64,000 nt of DNA from Actinomyces sp. oral taxon 170 str. F0386 (GCF_000195595.1 NZ_GL882517.1:25523-89522), one strand, 5' to 3'. Counted from the first letter of the stretch, positions 43,501 to 52,732 are shown. Made by a program: numbers and translations. The notes: a model not told the origin generated them from the sequence alone.

Positions 43501-44838
43501 CGGTGCCACGAAGTAGGCCATGACGCACAGGACCACGGGGATGACGCCGACGACGACGTCGGCCAGGAGCAGCCGCTTGGTGTCGGAGTAGGCCAGCATG
43601 ACCCGCTGGGCCCCGAACCAGATGCCCTGCGGGACGATGCCCAGTGCCAGGGCGATGAGCATGGGGGCACTGGCCTGGGCCTCGGGCAGTGTGATCGACG
43701 GCGTGAAGAGCTGAAGGGCCGGGACGGCCAGGACGCAGACGCCGGCAGTGGCCAGGACGGTGAAGACGCCCGCCGAGCGCAGCCCCAGGGAGAGGTCCTC
43801 GCGCACGCCGGCGCTGTCGCCGGCCGCGGCCTTCTCACTCATACGGGTGAACAGGGCGGTGATGATGGAGGTGACCACCAGCGACTGGGGCAGCATGTAC
43901 ACCAGGTAGGCGTTGAGCCACATGGTCGTCGAGGGCACGATGACGTCCGCGTACTCGGGCTGCTCGGAGGCCGTCACCGCGTAGGAGCCCAGGTTGGAGG
44001 TGATCCAGTTACTCAGGCTGGCCACGCCCACTCCGGCCAGTGCCCACAGGGCCACCTTGACGGTCTTGCCCAGTCCCAGGCCCCGCACCCCGAAGATGAT
44101 GCGGGGCCTGAAGCCGGAGCGCACCAGCGGGATGTAGAGAATGAGGGCCTGAACCGCGATGCCCAGGGTCGTCGTCGCCCCGATGAGCGTGATCCGGCCC
44201 CAGTCCCAGAGCTCTGGTCCCTGACCGGAGGTGTAGCGACCGTAGACACGGAGGTAGAACAGGATCGATGCGATTGAGATGATGTTGTTGAGCACCGGGG
44301 ACCACATGTAGGGCCCGAAGCTCGAGCGGGCGTTGAGCACCTGCCCCCACAGGGCGTACAGGCCGTAGAAGAAGACCTGTGGCATGAACCAGAACGCGAA
44401 GGCGAAGGACAGCGTGCGCCACTGCCCCTGGGCCAGGGAGTTGGCGTTGAGGGTGAAGATGAGGGGGGCGGCCGCGGTCGCGATGCAGGTGACCACCAGC
44501 ATGAGTGTGGCTGCGGCGGTCAGGAGCCGATTGACGACCTCCTCGCCGTTGCGCCGTCGCAGCGCCTGGACGATCTGCGGCACCAGAATGGCGTTGAGGA
44601 TGCCGCCGATCATCATGTTGTACAGGTAGGTGGGCAGGTTGTTGGCCGTGTTGAAGGCGTCGGCCGCGCCCGAGCCGGTGGCGCCGAGCGCCATGACGAT
44701 GAGGGCGTTGCGCACCATGCCCAGGACGCGGGAGACCAGGGTTCCCGAGGCCATGATGGCCGAGGACCGCGCCAGGGACGCCTGACTGCGTCCCTGGGAG
44801 GAGGAGCGCGTGGCTCGTGAGTTCTTGATCATGCTCAT
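40534..44838 (-). CDS. murJ: MurJ lipid II flippase fused to a pseudokinase and extracellular domain
   Basis: A 1434-residue protein with three parts. Residues 1-575 form the MurJ/MviN flippase (about 14 helices) that moves lipid II across the membrane. A Pro/Gln/Ala-rich linker (575-785) follows. Residues about 785-1060 resemble a Ser/Thr kinase that has lost catalysis: HLNLSPESIRV replaces the HRDxKPxN loop and VSGLGI replaces DFG. Another low-complexity stretch, one transmembrane helix (about 1230-1250) and an outer discoidin-like domain end the protein. Mycobacterial MviN has a similar pseudokinase that docks FhaA when phosphorylated by PknB. It overlaps DUF6049 as ATGA. Phosphorylation by the PknB encoded nearby is inference. 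Confidence 0.95.
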   Translation of the reverse strand: MSMIKNSRATRSSSQGRSQASLARSSAIMASGTLVSRVLGMVRNALIVMALGATGSGAADAFNTANNLPTYLYNMMIGGILNAILVPQIVQALRRRNGEEVVNRLLTAAATLMLVVTCIATAAAPLIFTLNANSLAQGQWRTLSFAFAFWFMPQVFFYGLYALWGQVLNARSSFGPYMWSPVLNNIISIASILFYLRVYGRYTSGQGPELWDWGRITLIGATTTLGIAVQALILYIPLVRSGFRPRIIFGVRGLGLGKTVKVALWALAGVGVASLSNWITSNLGSYAVTASEQPEYADVIVPSTTMWLNAYLVYMLPQSLVVTSIITALFTRMSEKAAAGDSAGVREDLSLGLRSAGVFTVLATAGVCVLAVPALQLFTPSITLPEAQASAPMLIALALGIVPQGIWFGAQRVMLAYSDTKRLLLADVVVGVIPVVLCVMAYFVAPANHWMTWAGAANTISQIGGTVVVIPMMRSHLPSLDGRKIIATHLRLVMAVAPAVVVGIVLNLVMGNVDADSSLAKMLAAFGHICVVAAVMSLVYLLMGRVVGIEEITVAFRPFSRILSTVGRRLPGTPGRVVLAIAAWLSPPEPTTQTTTQMPAVQTPAPPPPAQPASDPSGISTDPAAHGAVGYTPGTAQAAPPAPPPPSQVQTHPWGQPGQMEQRSAGGWSSQAPAGYTQDGQPVYPLAPPPLAPSQATAPPPPTSADYAADASHRAQAPDHVPANTPGSIPPSLPPSIPPSPVATGQSAPYPPHTSAHTSHITPVWSPQTVTMGSTGVDGQPSQGRRRMSEATPIGSGRYGLLGTLSTTLPRIVRHRGVDTILDRDVTILVLTDATLHRDNVLESASRAVLVEDQRLQQVYDVERAEPSVIVTEPLTGRTFSSLVSRGMPPTQARAIIGETAQALDAGARKGLHHLNLSPESIRVLPDGTVKVSGLGIEAAALDLESRVAGHDPSAADRADARALVEILYYGLTGRWPGKRPGIPSAPRLGGAPVKPSTLVPGIDPILDELCERTWSSQPPTSSAEVARSLGTWDTVVGYHESGSTPIPPAQRPASSAGVNGGGSANAGAPAAAGAAGAGVASAARGVLDRLRRSGVGKGATVAPSAGQSAPTSAQPGQVPAAPAGTDVPAEQTSVMPASSVAEEAVAPTSDPQQVGSQAVPEQPASDTYIQVTGPTNPIPNVLATASETVPGPAPVPAEPFTGSFAVFEDDEEEIDPEVTRREQRTTNSVLATLAVIVVVLLVAASYIIYRTIGIPFADEDRAAADTVPSASAQEAGGGGGQTQQPASTTPAQTPTQDTKPEIVNVSVVDEASSGFASSQAGTLTDGDTSKEWSSHYSASPETAPIDITLNLKSPAKVSQIEIQGTHEGGQIEVHASNANGPLLTHGPFASGTTTLPIDKPQDVDTIVVRITKLPMSPGADRPYRATATEITFK

Positions 44839-47420
44839 GCCGTCTCCTGTGCAGCCGGGGCCACCGCGGTGCGGCGACCTCGTCGTACGGTCCTCACAGT
44901 ACCGATCACCACGATGGAGACCAGCAGGCCGACGATGATGCCGGTGCCCCGGCTCTCCCAGTCGGCGCGGACTCTCATGTCGACGGTGGTGGGCCTGCCC
45001 ACGGTGGTGCCGTCCGCGGCGAGCACCTGCACCGTCAGGCCGACGTCGCCCGAGCCGACGGCCCGGATCGGCACCGTGACCTTGGCCTGCTGGTTGGCCG
45101 GGACCTTCACGGTGGTGGTGCGCGGGACCTGGAGGCGCTTGTTGTCCGAGACCAGGTAGACCTGGACGGTGACGTCCTGGTCCAGTGAGGAGGTGATCCG
45201 TACCGGCAGCTGCGCCTCGGAGCTGATGAGGTTGATGGTCGACGACGGCACCGCTGCCAGCGAGGAGGTGACCCCGGTCCCGGCTGCCTCGGCGGCCGGG
45301 ACCTGTGCGCTGCGAGTCGCGGGGTCGGCCCGCCAGGACGCCGAGGCGACGACGCTCTCCAGGCCCGTGTAGTCGCCCAGCAGCGCGGGCGGGTCGGAGA
45401 GGACCGAGGAGACCGACTGCAAGGTAGCGGCCGTCCCACTGGCGGCGGTGAGGAGATCTGCGGGCAGCTCGTCGTCGTCGATCACCTTCTCCGGCGGCTC
45501 GGAGCGCTCAACGTGGGACGTGCCCTCATCGGTGGCCTCGACCTCCGCCCGGGTGTGCTCCTGAAGATCGCCCAGGGACTGGGGCCGGATCCAGGAGGCC
45601 GAGCGCAGGGCGGCCACGCGCTCGTGCACGGCTGAAGGATCGGCGGTGGAGGCTGCCCGGCGGGGCATCGCCACGACGACGTCGCGCTCCAGCGCCGGGG
45701 CCTGACGGACCAGGATCGCGCTGTCGCCGCGCAGCAGCTGGCGGGTATCGAGCTCGGCGGCCTGATCGGTCTGAGCAGTCTGAGGGGACCGAGTGTCATG
45801 GGTGGCCTGAGTGGCTGCGCCGTTCTGGTCGGAGGCGCCGGTCTGGGAGGCCTCGCCGGTGAGCGTCTCCGACAGGGACTGCTCCGGAAGCAGGACCGCG
45901 CGGTCCCCGAGCGCGCCGAGCCCGGAAGGGGTGTAGGTGAGCTCGTCGGCGGCCGGTAGGGAGGTGGGCGAGGCGATGACGGTCGAGGTCGACTGCGGCA
46001 GCGTACCGACCGTCGTGGAGTCCAGGACGCTGGAGGCCAGCCAGGCCAGCGACGTCGGCGCCCCCGCCTTGACGATGGCCGACTCCTGGGTGCGCTGCGC
46101 GGCCGTCTCGATGAGGCTCGTCTGCTGCAGGTGCGCCAGCGCCGCGGTATCGGAGTCACCCCATGGCAGGGCGACCAGGCCGCCGGTGCCGATGGCCCGC
46201 ATGAGGGCGGCGGAGAGCTGGGTGACGTCGTCGGGGGTCTTCGTCGATGGTGCCGATGAGGATGGACCGGCGCTCGCCGACGGCGTCGCGGATGCCGAGG
46301 ATGAGGGCGGCGTCGATGATGCTGATGAGGACGGGCCGGCGCTCGCCGAGGGTTCCGACGTGGGTGCCGTGGACACTGCTGACGCGGACGAGTCGGCGCC
46401 TTGAGGCGCCTGAGTGGCCCCGTCCGGTGACGCGGGCTGGGAGCCGCTGTTGCGGGCGGCCTCCTCCAGACTGGTCGGTGTGACGCCCAGGGCCTCGACC
46501 AGCGCCGGATCGACCGCCATGACGACACCGTCGCCGGCCATGCCCAGCAGGCCGAGGACCCGGCTGCGGATGCCGGTCACGGCCTCCTCGCGCTCCTGGG
46601 TGCGTGGACCGGCCAGAACCGCCATCTCCTGCGCGGAGGCGGTGACCGGGATGAAGGCGGTCAGGTGTACCGGCGTGACGGAGGCGCCGCTGTCCCACAC
46701 GAGGACGCTGCGGTCCTGGGCCAGGGAGCCGCCCTGGGACTCCAGCCTGACGGCGACGCCGCGCGGTCCCCACTGGTCGGCGCTGCTCAGCGGCAGCTCG
46801 TCGGCCGGAACGGTGATGGAGAACTGGGCGGCCTCGCCCGGTTGGAGATCGCGGCCCAGCGGCACCGTGACGGGGTCCGACAGGCCCGACTCGTCGATTC
46901 CGGTCAGCCACTTCTTCAGGCTCTGGCTCGTGACCTCCGTGGATCGCTGCACCCTGGTCACCAGATCCGCTCCGGTGATGACCTGGCCGGTGCCGTTGGT
47001 GATGGATCCGGTCAGGACCAGGTCCTGGTCGCTGTGCAGCACCTCGGGGGCCATGGCGTCGATACTCATCGTCACCTGGTTGGCGGCCGCCTCGGCTCGC
47101 GGTGCCTGTGAGCCCTCGGTGCCCTGACTCGACTTCCCCGCCGAGGCCGACGGTGAGGCCGATGACGACTCGGACGGCGTCGTCGGTGCCGACGGCTTCG
47201 TCGAGGCCACTGGTGAGATATCGGCCGAGATCCCATCGGCTCGCGCGGTGAGGGGCGTGCCGGGGGCCTGGTCCGCGCGGGCCGTCGGCAGGACGGTCAG
47301 CGGCAGAGCCACCAGGCTCGCCACGCCCAGCAGGGCGGCAATGGTCACCATCGCCCTGCTCCGCAGCCGGGAGCCCAGCGTGGTGACCACCGTCGTGCAC
47401 AGGTCGGTGGCGCCGGTCAT
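44835..47420 (-). CDS. DUF6049 secreted/membrane-anchored protein
   Basis: An 861-residue protein in the conserved slot between the Nudix gene and murJ (Rv3909-like). A signal sequence (about 24-49, ending near TARADQ) is followed by Ser/Thr/Pro/Ala-rich segments (about 65-110 and 330-400). Several beta-rich domains without motifs I recognise follow, then one C-terminal helix (GIIVGLLVSIVVIG) and a basic tail RRGRR, so most of it lies outside the cell. The function is unknown; its strict linkage to murJ suggests wall synthesis. The ATG at 47420 overlaps the Nudix stop as ATGA. Ser/Pro repeats make the central region variable. Confidence 0.87.
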   Translation of the reverse strand: MTGATDLCTTVVTTLGSRLRSRAMVTIAALLGVASLVALPLTVLPTARADQAPGTPLTARADGISADISPVASTKPSAPTTPSESSSASPSASAGKSSQGTEGSQAPRAEAAANQVTMSIDAMAPEVLHSDQDLVLTGSITNGTGQVITGADLVTRVQRSTEVTSQSLKKWLTGIDESGLSDPVTVPLGRDLQPGEAAQFSITVPADELPLSSADQWGPRGVAVRLESQGGSLAQDRSVLVWDSGASVTPVHLTAFIPVTASAQEMAVLAGPRTQEREEAVTGIRSRVLGLLGMAGDGVVMAVDPALVEALGVTPTSLEEAARNSGSQPASPDGATQAPQGADSSASAVSTAPTSEPSASAGPSSSASSTPPSSSASATPSASAGPSSSAPSTKTPDDVTQLSAALMRAIGTGGLVALPWGDSDTAALAHLQQTSLIETAAQRTQESAIVKAGAPTSLAWLASSVLDSTTVGTLPQSTSTVIASPTSLPAADELTYTPSGLGALGDRAVLLPEQSLSETLTGEASQTGASDQNGAATQATHDTRSPQTAQTDQAAELDTRQLLRGDSAILVRQAPALERDVVVAMPRRAASTADPSAVHERVAALRSASWIRPQSLGDLQEHTRAEVEATDEGTSHVERSEPPEKVIDDDELPADLLTAASGTAATLQSVSSVLSDPPALLGDYTGLESVVASASWRADPATRSAQVPAAEAAGTGVTSSLAAVPSSTINLISSEAQLPVRITSSLDQDVTVQVYLVSDNKRLQVPRTTTVKVPANQQAKVTVPIRAVGSGDVGLTVQVLAADGTTVGRPTTVDMRVRADWESRGTGIIVGLLVSIVVIGTVRTVRRGRRTAVAPAAQETA

Positions 47421-47926
47421 CCATCCCCCACCAGGATGTTCCAGGCCGCGGCCACGATACGGCGCTCGTTGGGGTAGGCCAGGCGGTGGGAGACGTCGTC
47501 GAGGGCGACCCACTCGACGTCCTCGGCCTCGTGGTCCGGGTCGTTCTCCGTGGTCAGGGTGCCGCTGACCGCCTCCAGCAGGAAGTGGTGCACCACCTTG
47601 TGGACGCGGTGCTCGTGACCGGCGAACCAGTAGTCGATCGTCGCCAGGTGCCGAAGAACCCGACCGGTGATCCCGGTCTCCTCCATGATCTCGCGGACCG
47701 CGGCCTGCTCCGGGGTCTCGGTGCCCTCCAGGTGGCCCTTGGGCAGGCACCACTCCAAGCGGCCGCCCCGGTTGCGTCGGGCGATGACCGCTGTGAAGGC
47801 CTGACCGTTCTGAACGTCGACGACCAGGCCGCCGGCGCTGGTCTCGTTGACGATCGGCAGTGCGCGTGCACTCGCCCGATGAGCCGGGTTTCCGGCGCGG
47901 GGCGTGCGAGTGCGTGGCGAGGGCAT
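47417..47926 (-). CDS. Nudix hydrolase (MutT4-like)
   Basis: A 169-residue pyrophosphohydrolase. The Nudix box is complete (G-H-L-E-G-T-E then REIMEETGI, about 63-85), with the motif lysine in WCLPKGHLEG. Homologues in this position (MutT4) hydrolyse oxidised or diphosphate nucleotides; the true substrate here is not known. Its ATG follows a TAGAGT -10 by six bases, so it is probably leaderless. It heads a three-gene operon with DUF6049 and murJ and is divergent from the CCA-adding enzyme. Confidence 0.92.
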   Translation of the reverse strand: MPSPRTRTPRAGNPAHRASARALPIVNETSAGGLVVDVQNGQAFTAVIARRNRGGRLEWCLPKGHLEGTETPEQAAVREIMEETGITGRVLRHLATIDYWFAGHEHRVHKVVHHFLLEAVSGTLTTENDPDHEAEDVEWVALDDVSHRLAYPNERRIVAAAWNILVGDG

Positions 47927-47932
47927 AGGGAC

Positions 47933-47938
47933 ACTCTA
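47933..47938 (-). promoter_or_regulatory. -10 element of the Nudix-DUF6049-murJ operon
   Basis: TAGAGT on the minus strand ends six bases before the ATG, the geometry of a leaderless transcript. Confidence 0.55.
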
Positions 47939-48102
47939 GGGCGTCCGGGCCGCTGCATGCCTCTGGCCGAGTACGTCGTCGCACACAACTGCGCCGCCTG
48001 CGGGCGGCCGTCCCGGGGGACGCGCGAGACGGTTCTCACGGCGGTGTCGAGGGTGTCCCCGACGACGGCGCGTCCACCGGGGTTCATGGCAGGCTTGGGC
48101 CG

Positions 48103-49614
48103 ATGACTGCGCACCCCGCTCCCACCGATCCCGTCGAGTCCGCCGATCCCATCGACGACCTCGCGGACGCCTCTGCCGACAACCGCGGCCTGACCGCGCG
48201 GGCCCGCGCGGCCCTCGAGGGACTGCCGCCCGCCCTGGCGGCCCTGGGACACGCCTTCGTGCGCGCCGGCCATGAGATCGCGCTCGTCGGTGGGCCCGTG
48301 CGGGACGCCTTCCTCGGCGTCGCCCCCCACGACCTGGACCTGACCACCTCGGCGCGCCCCGAGCAGACCGAGGAGATCCTCAAGGCGTGGGGTGAGACCA
48401 CTTGGGACGTGGGCCGAGCCTTCGGCACTATCGGCGCGCGCAAGGGCTCCACCATCGTGGAGGTGACCACCTACCGCACCGAGGACTACGAGGTGGGTTC
48501 GCGCAAGCCCCAGGTCACCTACGGCGACACCCTCACCGGGGACCTCACCCGCCGCGACTTCACTGTCAACGCCATGGCGCTGCGCCTGCCCGACCTCGAG
48601 CTCGTCGATCCCTGCGGTGGCCTGAGCGACCTGGCCTCCGGCGTCCTGCGCACCCCCGTGAGCGCCGAGCAGTCCTTCGACGACGACCCCCTGCGCATCA
48701 TGCGGGCCGCCCGCTTCTCCGCCCAGCTCGGCTTCGACGTCGAGATGGACGTCATGGCCGCCATGGAGGAGATGGCCCCCCGCCTGGAGATCGTCTCCGC
48801 CGAGCGCGTGCGCGCCGAGCTCGAGCGGCTGCTCATCGGCCGCTGGCCCCGGCGCGGACTGGAGCTGCTGGTTCATACCGGCGTGGCCGACGTCGTCCTG
48901 CCCGAGCTGAGCGCCCTGCGTGAGACCGTGGACGAGCACAGGCGGCACAAGGACGTCTACGAGCACACCCTGACCGTCCTGGACCAGGCCGTCGACCTGG
49001 AGACCGGGCCCGACGGCCCCGTTCCCGGCCCCGACCTGGTCCTGCGCCTGGCCGCGATCCTCCACGACATCGGCAAGCCCGCCACCCGACGCTTCCTGCC
49101 CGACGGCACCGTCACCTTCCACGGGCACGACCACGTCGGTGCCCGGATGACGGCCAAGCGCCTGCGGGCGCTGCGCTTCGACAAGCAGACCATCAAGGAC
49201 GTCTCCCGGCTGGTCGAGCTCCACCTGCGCTTTCACGGGTACGCCGACGCCGCCTGGTCCGACTCGGCCGTGCGTCGCTACGCCACCGACGCCGGTCCCC
49301 TTCTCGAACGCCTCCACCGGCTCACTCGGGCCGATGTCACCACCCGCAACCGTCGCAAGGCCGCCATGCTGGACCGCGCCTACGACGACCTCGAGGAGCG
49401 CATCGAGTCCCTGCGCGCCGCCGAGGAGCTGGCCGCCATCCGCCCGGACCTCGACGGCGGCCAGATCATGGCCGAGCTCGGCGTGCCCCCCGGGCCGATC
49501 GTCGGCGAGGCCTACCGTTTCCTCATGGACCTGCGCATGGAGAGGGGACCGATCGGCGAGGATTTGGCCCGCCAGGCACTGCACTCCTGGTGGGCGGCCC
49601 GTCAGAAGAGCTGA
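48103..49614 (+). CDS. CCA tRNA nucleotidyltransferase (PcnA-like, with HD domain)
   Basis: A 503-residue polymerase-beta-type nucleotidyltransferase that adds or repairs the CCA end of tRNAs; neither tRNA in this window encodes CCA. Head motifs are LVGGPVRDAF, the catalytic DLDLTT and RRDFTVNAMA; the neck has RIMRAARFSAQLGF. A C-terminal HD phosphohydrolase domain starts near ILHDIGKP. In actinobacteria annotations alternate between cca and pcnA; CCA addition is more likely. A CAGGCT word seven bases upstream of the ATG may be a leaderless -10. Confidence 0.93.
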   Translation: MTAHPAPTDPVESADPIDDLADASADNRGLTARARAALEGLPPALAALGHAFVRAGHEIALVGGPVRDAFLGVAPHDLDLTTSARPEQTEEILKAWGETTWDVGRAFGTIGARKGSTIVEVTTYRTEDYEVGSRKPQVTYGDTLTGDLTRRDFTVNAMALRLPDLELVDPCGGLSDLASGVLRTPVSAEQSFDDDPLRIMRAARFSAQLGFDVEMDVMAAMEEMAPRLEIVSAERVRAELERLLIGRWPRRGLELLVHTGVADVVLPELSALRETVDEHRRHKDVYEHTLTVLDQAVDLETGPDGPVPGPDLVLRLAAILHDIGKPATRRFLPDGTVTFHGHDHVGARMTAKRLRALRFDKQTIKDVSRLVELHLRFHGYADAAWSDSAVRRYATDAGPLLERLHRLTRADVTTRNRRKAAMLDRAYDDLEERIESLRAAEELAAIRPDLDGGQIMAELGVPPGPIVGEAYRFLMDLRMERGPIGEDLARQALHSWWAARQKS

Positions 49615-49627
49615 AGGCGGTGAGTCG

Positions 49628-50920
49628 ATGACACCGATGCAGACGAGGGGCCCGACCCCGGGCCCGGGAGGCGGGCGAGAGGAGCCCGAGAAAGTGCTTG
49701 AATCATCAAGGGAGCTGCGGGTCGGCGTCGTCGGCATCGGGGCCCGCTGCTACCTGGCAGCGCTCGCGGACTCCTCGCCGGTCCCGGCCCGGCTCGTCGC
49801 CGCTGCCGACACCGCTCCCGACGCCGCTGAGCGCGCCGAGCGCCTCCTGCCCGAGGGCGTGGCGGTCGTGGGCGACCACCGCGGCCTGCTGGAGCTCGGG
49901 ATCGACGCCGTCATCCTGACCACGCCCGACGACACGCACGAGGAGCTGGCCTGCTTCTTCCTGCAGGCCGGTATCCCGGTCTACCTGGAGAAGCCCCTGG
50001 CCATCACCATCGAGGGCGCCGACCGCATCCTGGCCACGGCCCGGCGCACCGGTACCCGCCTCTACGTGGGCCACAACATGCGCCACATGGAGGTCGTGCG
50101 GCTGCTGAGGTCGATCATCGACTCCGGGCGCATCGGCGAGCTCAAGGCGATCTGGTGCCGCCACTTCGTGGGCAACGGCGGGGACTACTACTTCCGGGAC
50201 TGGCACGCCGAGCGCCGCCACGTCACCGGCCTGCTGCTGCAGAAGGCCGCCCACGACATCGACGTCATGAGCTGGCTGGCCGCCTCCGAGCCGGCCCGCG
50301 TCGTCGGCATGGGCGGGCTCATGGTCTACGGGGAGGCCGAGCGGCGCCCCGCCGGGACGAGCGCCGGCACCGTCATGCAGGACTGGTTCAACCTCGACCA
50401 CTGGCCGGCCGACGAGGTCAGTGACCTCAACCCCGTCATCGACGTCGAGGACCACTCCATGCTCATGATGACCATGCGCAACGGAGTCATGACCTCCTAT
50501 CAGCAGTGCCACTTCACCCCTGACTACTGGCGCAGCTACACGGTCATCGGCACCCGCGGCCGGGCCGAGAACCTCGGCGACGGCGCCGGAGACGTTGTCA
50601 AGGTGTGGACCGAGCGCACCGAGCACTACGCCGAGCGCGCCGCCGAGGAGTACATCATCGCCGAGGAGGGCACCGGGCACGACAGCGCCGACCAGCTCGC
50701 CATCGACGAGTTCCTGCGCTTCGTGCGCGACGGCGGCGCCACCGACGCCTCCCCGGTCTCCGCCCGTGAGGCGGTCGCGGCGGGCGTGCTGGCCACCCGG
50801 TCCCTGCGCTCGGGGTCCGTGCCCTACGACGTGCCCGAGCTCGACGCGGAACTAGCGGCCTACTTCCACCGCGGCCAGCGGGGCCAGCAGGACCCGGACT
50901 CACCGACATCTTCTTCATGA
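49628..50920 (+). CDS. Gfo/Idh/MocA-family oxidoreductase
   Basis: A 430-residue NAD(P)-dependent sugar oxidoreductase. After a Pro/Gly-rich start, the Rossmann motif VGVVGIGARC is at about 32-41. LEKPLAI is the family EKP motif with its catalytic lysine, followed by GHNMRHM and the HDIDVMSWL region of the substrate domain. It begins 13 bases after the CCA enzyme and 135 bases before a GH36 alpha-galactosidase, so a role in galactoside or related sugar catabolism is likely. The exact sugar cannot be deduced. Confidence 0.9.
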   Translation: MTPMQTRGPTPGPGGGREEPEKVLESSRELRVGVVGIGARCYLAALADSSPVPARLVAAADTAPDAAERAERLLPEGVAVVGDHRGLLELGIDAVILTTPDDTHEELACFFLQAGIPVYLEKPLAITIEGADRILATARRTGTRLYVGHNMRHMEVVRLLRSIIDSGRIGELKAIWCRHFVGNGGDYYFRDWHAERRHVTGLLLQKAAHDIDVMSWLAASEPARVVGMGGLMVYGEAERRPAGTSAGTVMQDWFNLDHWPADEVSDLNPVIDVEDHSMLMMTMRNGVMTSYQQCHFTPDYWRSYTVIGTRGRAENLGDGAGDVVKVWTERTEHYAERAAEEYIIAEEGTGHDSADQLAIDEFLRFVRDGGATDASPVSAREAVAAGVLATRSLRSGSVPYDVPELDAELAAYFHRGQRGQQDPDSPTSSS

Positions 50921-50976
50921 GCTGCACGGAGCGGCGTCACCTATGAAGAGGATGTCGATACGGCGGCGCCATCACG

Positions 50977-50982
50977 TACAGT
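50977..50982 (+). promoter_or_regulatory. Candidate -10 of the alpha-galactosidase gene
   Basis: TACAGT lies about 75 bases upstream of the galactosidase start. A weak -35-like word sits 17 bases further upstream. Confidence 0.35.
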
Positions 50983-51055
50983 GCGAGCCGGGCGGGGCCG
51001 GGGTCTCACGAGGACCTCGCCCGCAGGCCGGACAGGCAGGATCCGAGGAGAGCGC

Positions 51056-52564
51056 ATGATTCACCACATCACCCTGACCGGGCGGAGTATCGCCCTGGCC
51101 TGCGACGGCACGGTGACCACCCAGCACGGGGCGGGCGGCGCCACCGGCGCGGTCTACATCGAGGCCTCCCACCTGACCCTTCTGCACGACATGCGCGACG
51201 GCGAATTCTACCGCACCGGGCAGAACTCCTGGTCGCCGTCGGGTTGGCGCCGCCTGAGCGAGGCGCCGATGCGCATCGCGAACCAGCAGCGCCGTCGGAC
51301 CGCCGACGATGACCCCTGGGACGACCCGGCCCGCCACCACTCCGCCTGGATGGCGGTCCTGGAGGACGCCTCCGGAGCGCTGCTCGTGGGCTGCCTGGAC
51401 GGGCGCACGCCGCGGGTGCGCGCCGACACCGCGGTCCTGGAGGCCTTCACCGAGTCCGGTGACTCGGCGCGCTGGGTGATCCTGCCCGGCCCGGCCACCG
51501 CCGTCATGGCCCGGTACGCGCGCGAGCTCTGCGAGAGCCTGGGCAGCCGCCCCATTGAGCCCCAGAGCGTGTGGTGCTCCTGGTACTCCTACTACGAGGG
51601 CATCTCGCAGGAGGCCCTCGAGCGTGAGATCCCGCAGGTCGCTGAGCTGGGCTTCTCCACGCTCCAGATCGACGACGGCTGGGAGGTCGCGGTCGGCGAG
51701 TGGGAGGCCGGTGAGAGCTTCGGCGACGGCATGGAGGCCGCCGCGACCCGGATCCGCGAGGCCGGGATGCAGCCGGGTCTGTGGGTGGCGCCCTTCATCG
51801 CCCTGCCGGGCTCGCGGGCGGTGCGCGACTACCCGGAGATGTTCGTCCACAACGCCGACGGCGGCCTGGCCGTGGCCGGCTCCAACTGGGGCGGCGACTA
51901 CTACGCGCTGGACACGACCCACCCCACCGCCCAGACCTACGTGCGCAAGCTCATCGCCAAGATCGTCCACCGGTGGGGCTTCAGCTACCTCAAGCTCGAT
52001 TTCATCAACGCCGCCGCCATCCCCGGATACCGTCACCGGCAGATCGATCGCGAGGAGGCCTACCGCACCGGGCTGCGCCTCGTGCGCGACACCGCCGGCG
52101 ACGAGACCTTCCTCCTGGGCTCCGGGGCCCTCATCATGCCCTCCATCGGGTTGCTCGACGCGGTGCGGGTGGGACCGGACGTGGCCCCCATGTGGGAGAA
52201 CTACGCCTCCGACGACTTATCCGACGCCAAGGCCTACAACGCCCTGCACGCCGGCATCAACCGGCTCTGGCTGGGGCGGGTCATCGGGGTCGACCCCGAC
52301 GTCGTCTTCTTCCGCCACCGCCGCAACCTCCTGGACGACACCCAGATGCAGTGGCTGCGCGACGTCGCCGAGGCCAGCCGCTACCGGTGCCTGTCGGACC
52401 AGATGACCTGGCTCGACGACGAGGAGAAGGAGGCCGTGCGCGCCTACCTCTCCGCCGAGGACGAGCCCCTGGAGATCCTGGGCCGCTACCGCTTCAGCCT
52501 GGGCGAGCGCGAGATCGACCTCACCAGGGCCGTCGAGGGGACGTCGTCGGCCTACCCGCTGTGA
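51056..52564 (+). CDS. GH36 alpha-galactosidase
   Basis: A 502-residue glycoside hydrolase that removes terminal alpha-galactose. The barrel shows SVWCSWYSYY and LQIDDGWE. The nucleophile is Asp315 in YLKLDF, and Asp375 in RVGPDVAP is the acid/base, 60 residues later as is typical. There is no signal peptide, so it acts on imported sugars. Family GH36 members with full N- and C-terminal domains have about 700 residues; this is a shorter form. GAGGAG lies 5 bases before the ATG. It probably works with the preceding oxidoreductase. Confidence 0.92.
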   Translation: MIHHITLTGRSIALACDGTVTTQHGAGGATGAVYIEASHLTLLHDMRDGEFYRTGQNSWSPSGWRRLSEAPMRIANQQRRRTADDDPWDDPARHHSAWMAVLEDASGALLVGCLDGRTPRVRADTAVLEAFTESGDSARWVILPGPATAVMARYARELCESLGSRPIEPQSVWCSWYSYYEGISQEALEREIPQVAELGFSTLQIDDGWEVAVGEWEAGESFGDGMEAAATRIREAGMQPGLWVAPFIALPGSRAVRDYPEMFVHNADGGLAVAGSNWGGDYYALDTTHPTAQTYVRKLIAKIVHRWGFSYLKLDFINAAAIPGYRHRQIDREEAYRTGLRLVRDTAGDETFLLGSGALIMPSIGLLDAVRVGPDVAPMWENYASDDLSDAKAYNALHAGINRLWLGRVIGVDPDVVFFRHRRNLLDDTQMQWLRDVAEASRYRCLSDQMTWLDDEEKEAVRAYLSAEDEPLEILGRYRFSLGEREIDLTRAVEGTSSAYPL

Positions 52565-52635
52565 GGTGGGGGTGAGTCCCTGCTCGATGGCGTCGGCCAG
52601 GCGATCGAGAACATGCCTTCTCTGCGAGGACTGCG

Positions 52636-52682
52636 TTCTCCCGTAGACGACTGAGGGCAGACCCCAGTCGTCTACGGGAGAA
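52636..52682. terminator. Bidirectional terminator, 18-bp stem
   Basis: A perfect 18-bp inverted repeat (52636-52653 and 52665-52682) with an 11-base loop lies between the convergent galactosidase and DUF4832 genes. Confidence 0.75.
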
Positions 52683-52702
52683 GTACGTTCCCGAGGCGAA
52701 TC

Positions 52703-52732
52703 GCAGTCCCCGATGCGTGCACCGGGGACTGC
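52703..52732. terminator. Second terminator hairpin
   Basis: A perfect 10-bp inverted repeat (52703-52712 and 52723-52732) stands 20 bases from the first, 35 bases beyond the DUF4832 stop. Confidence 0.6.

Noticed and set aside
52636-52732. Two inverted repeats as transposon ends or an attenuator
   Set aside because: They lie between convergent genes with no transposase or target duplication; tandem terminators explain them.
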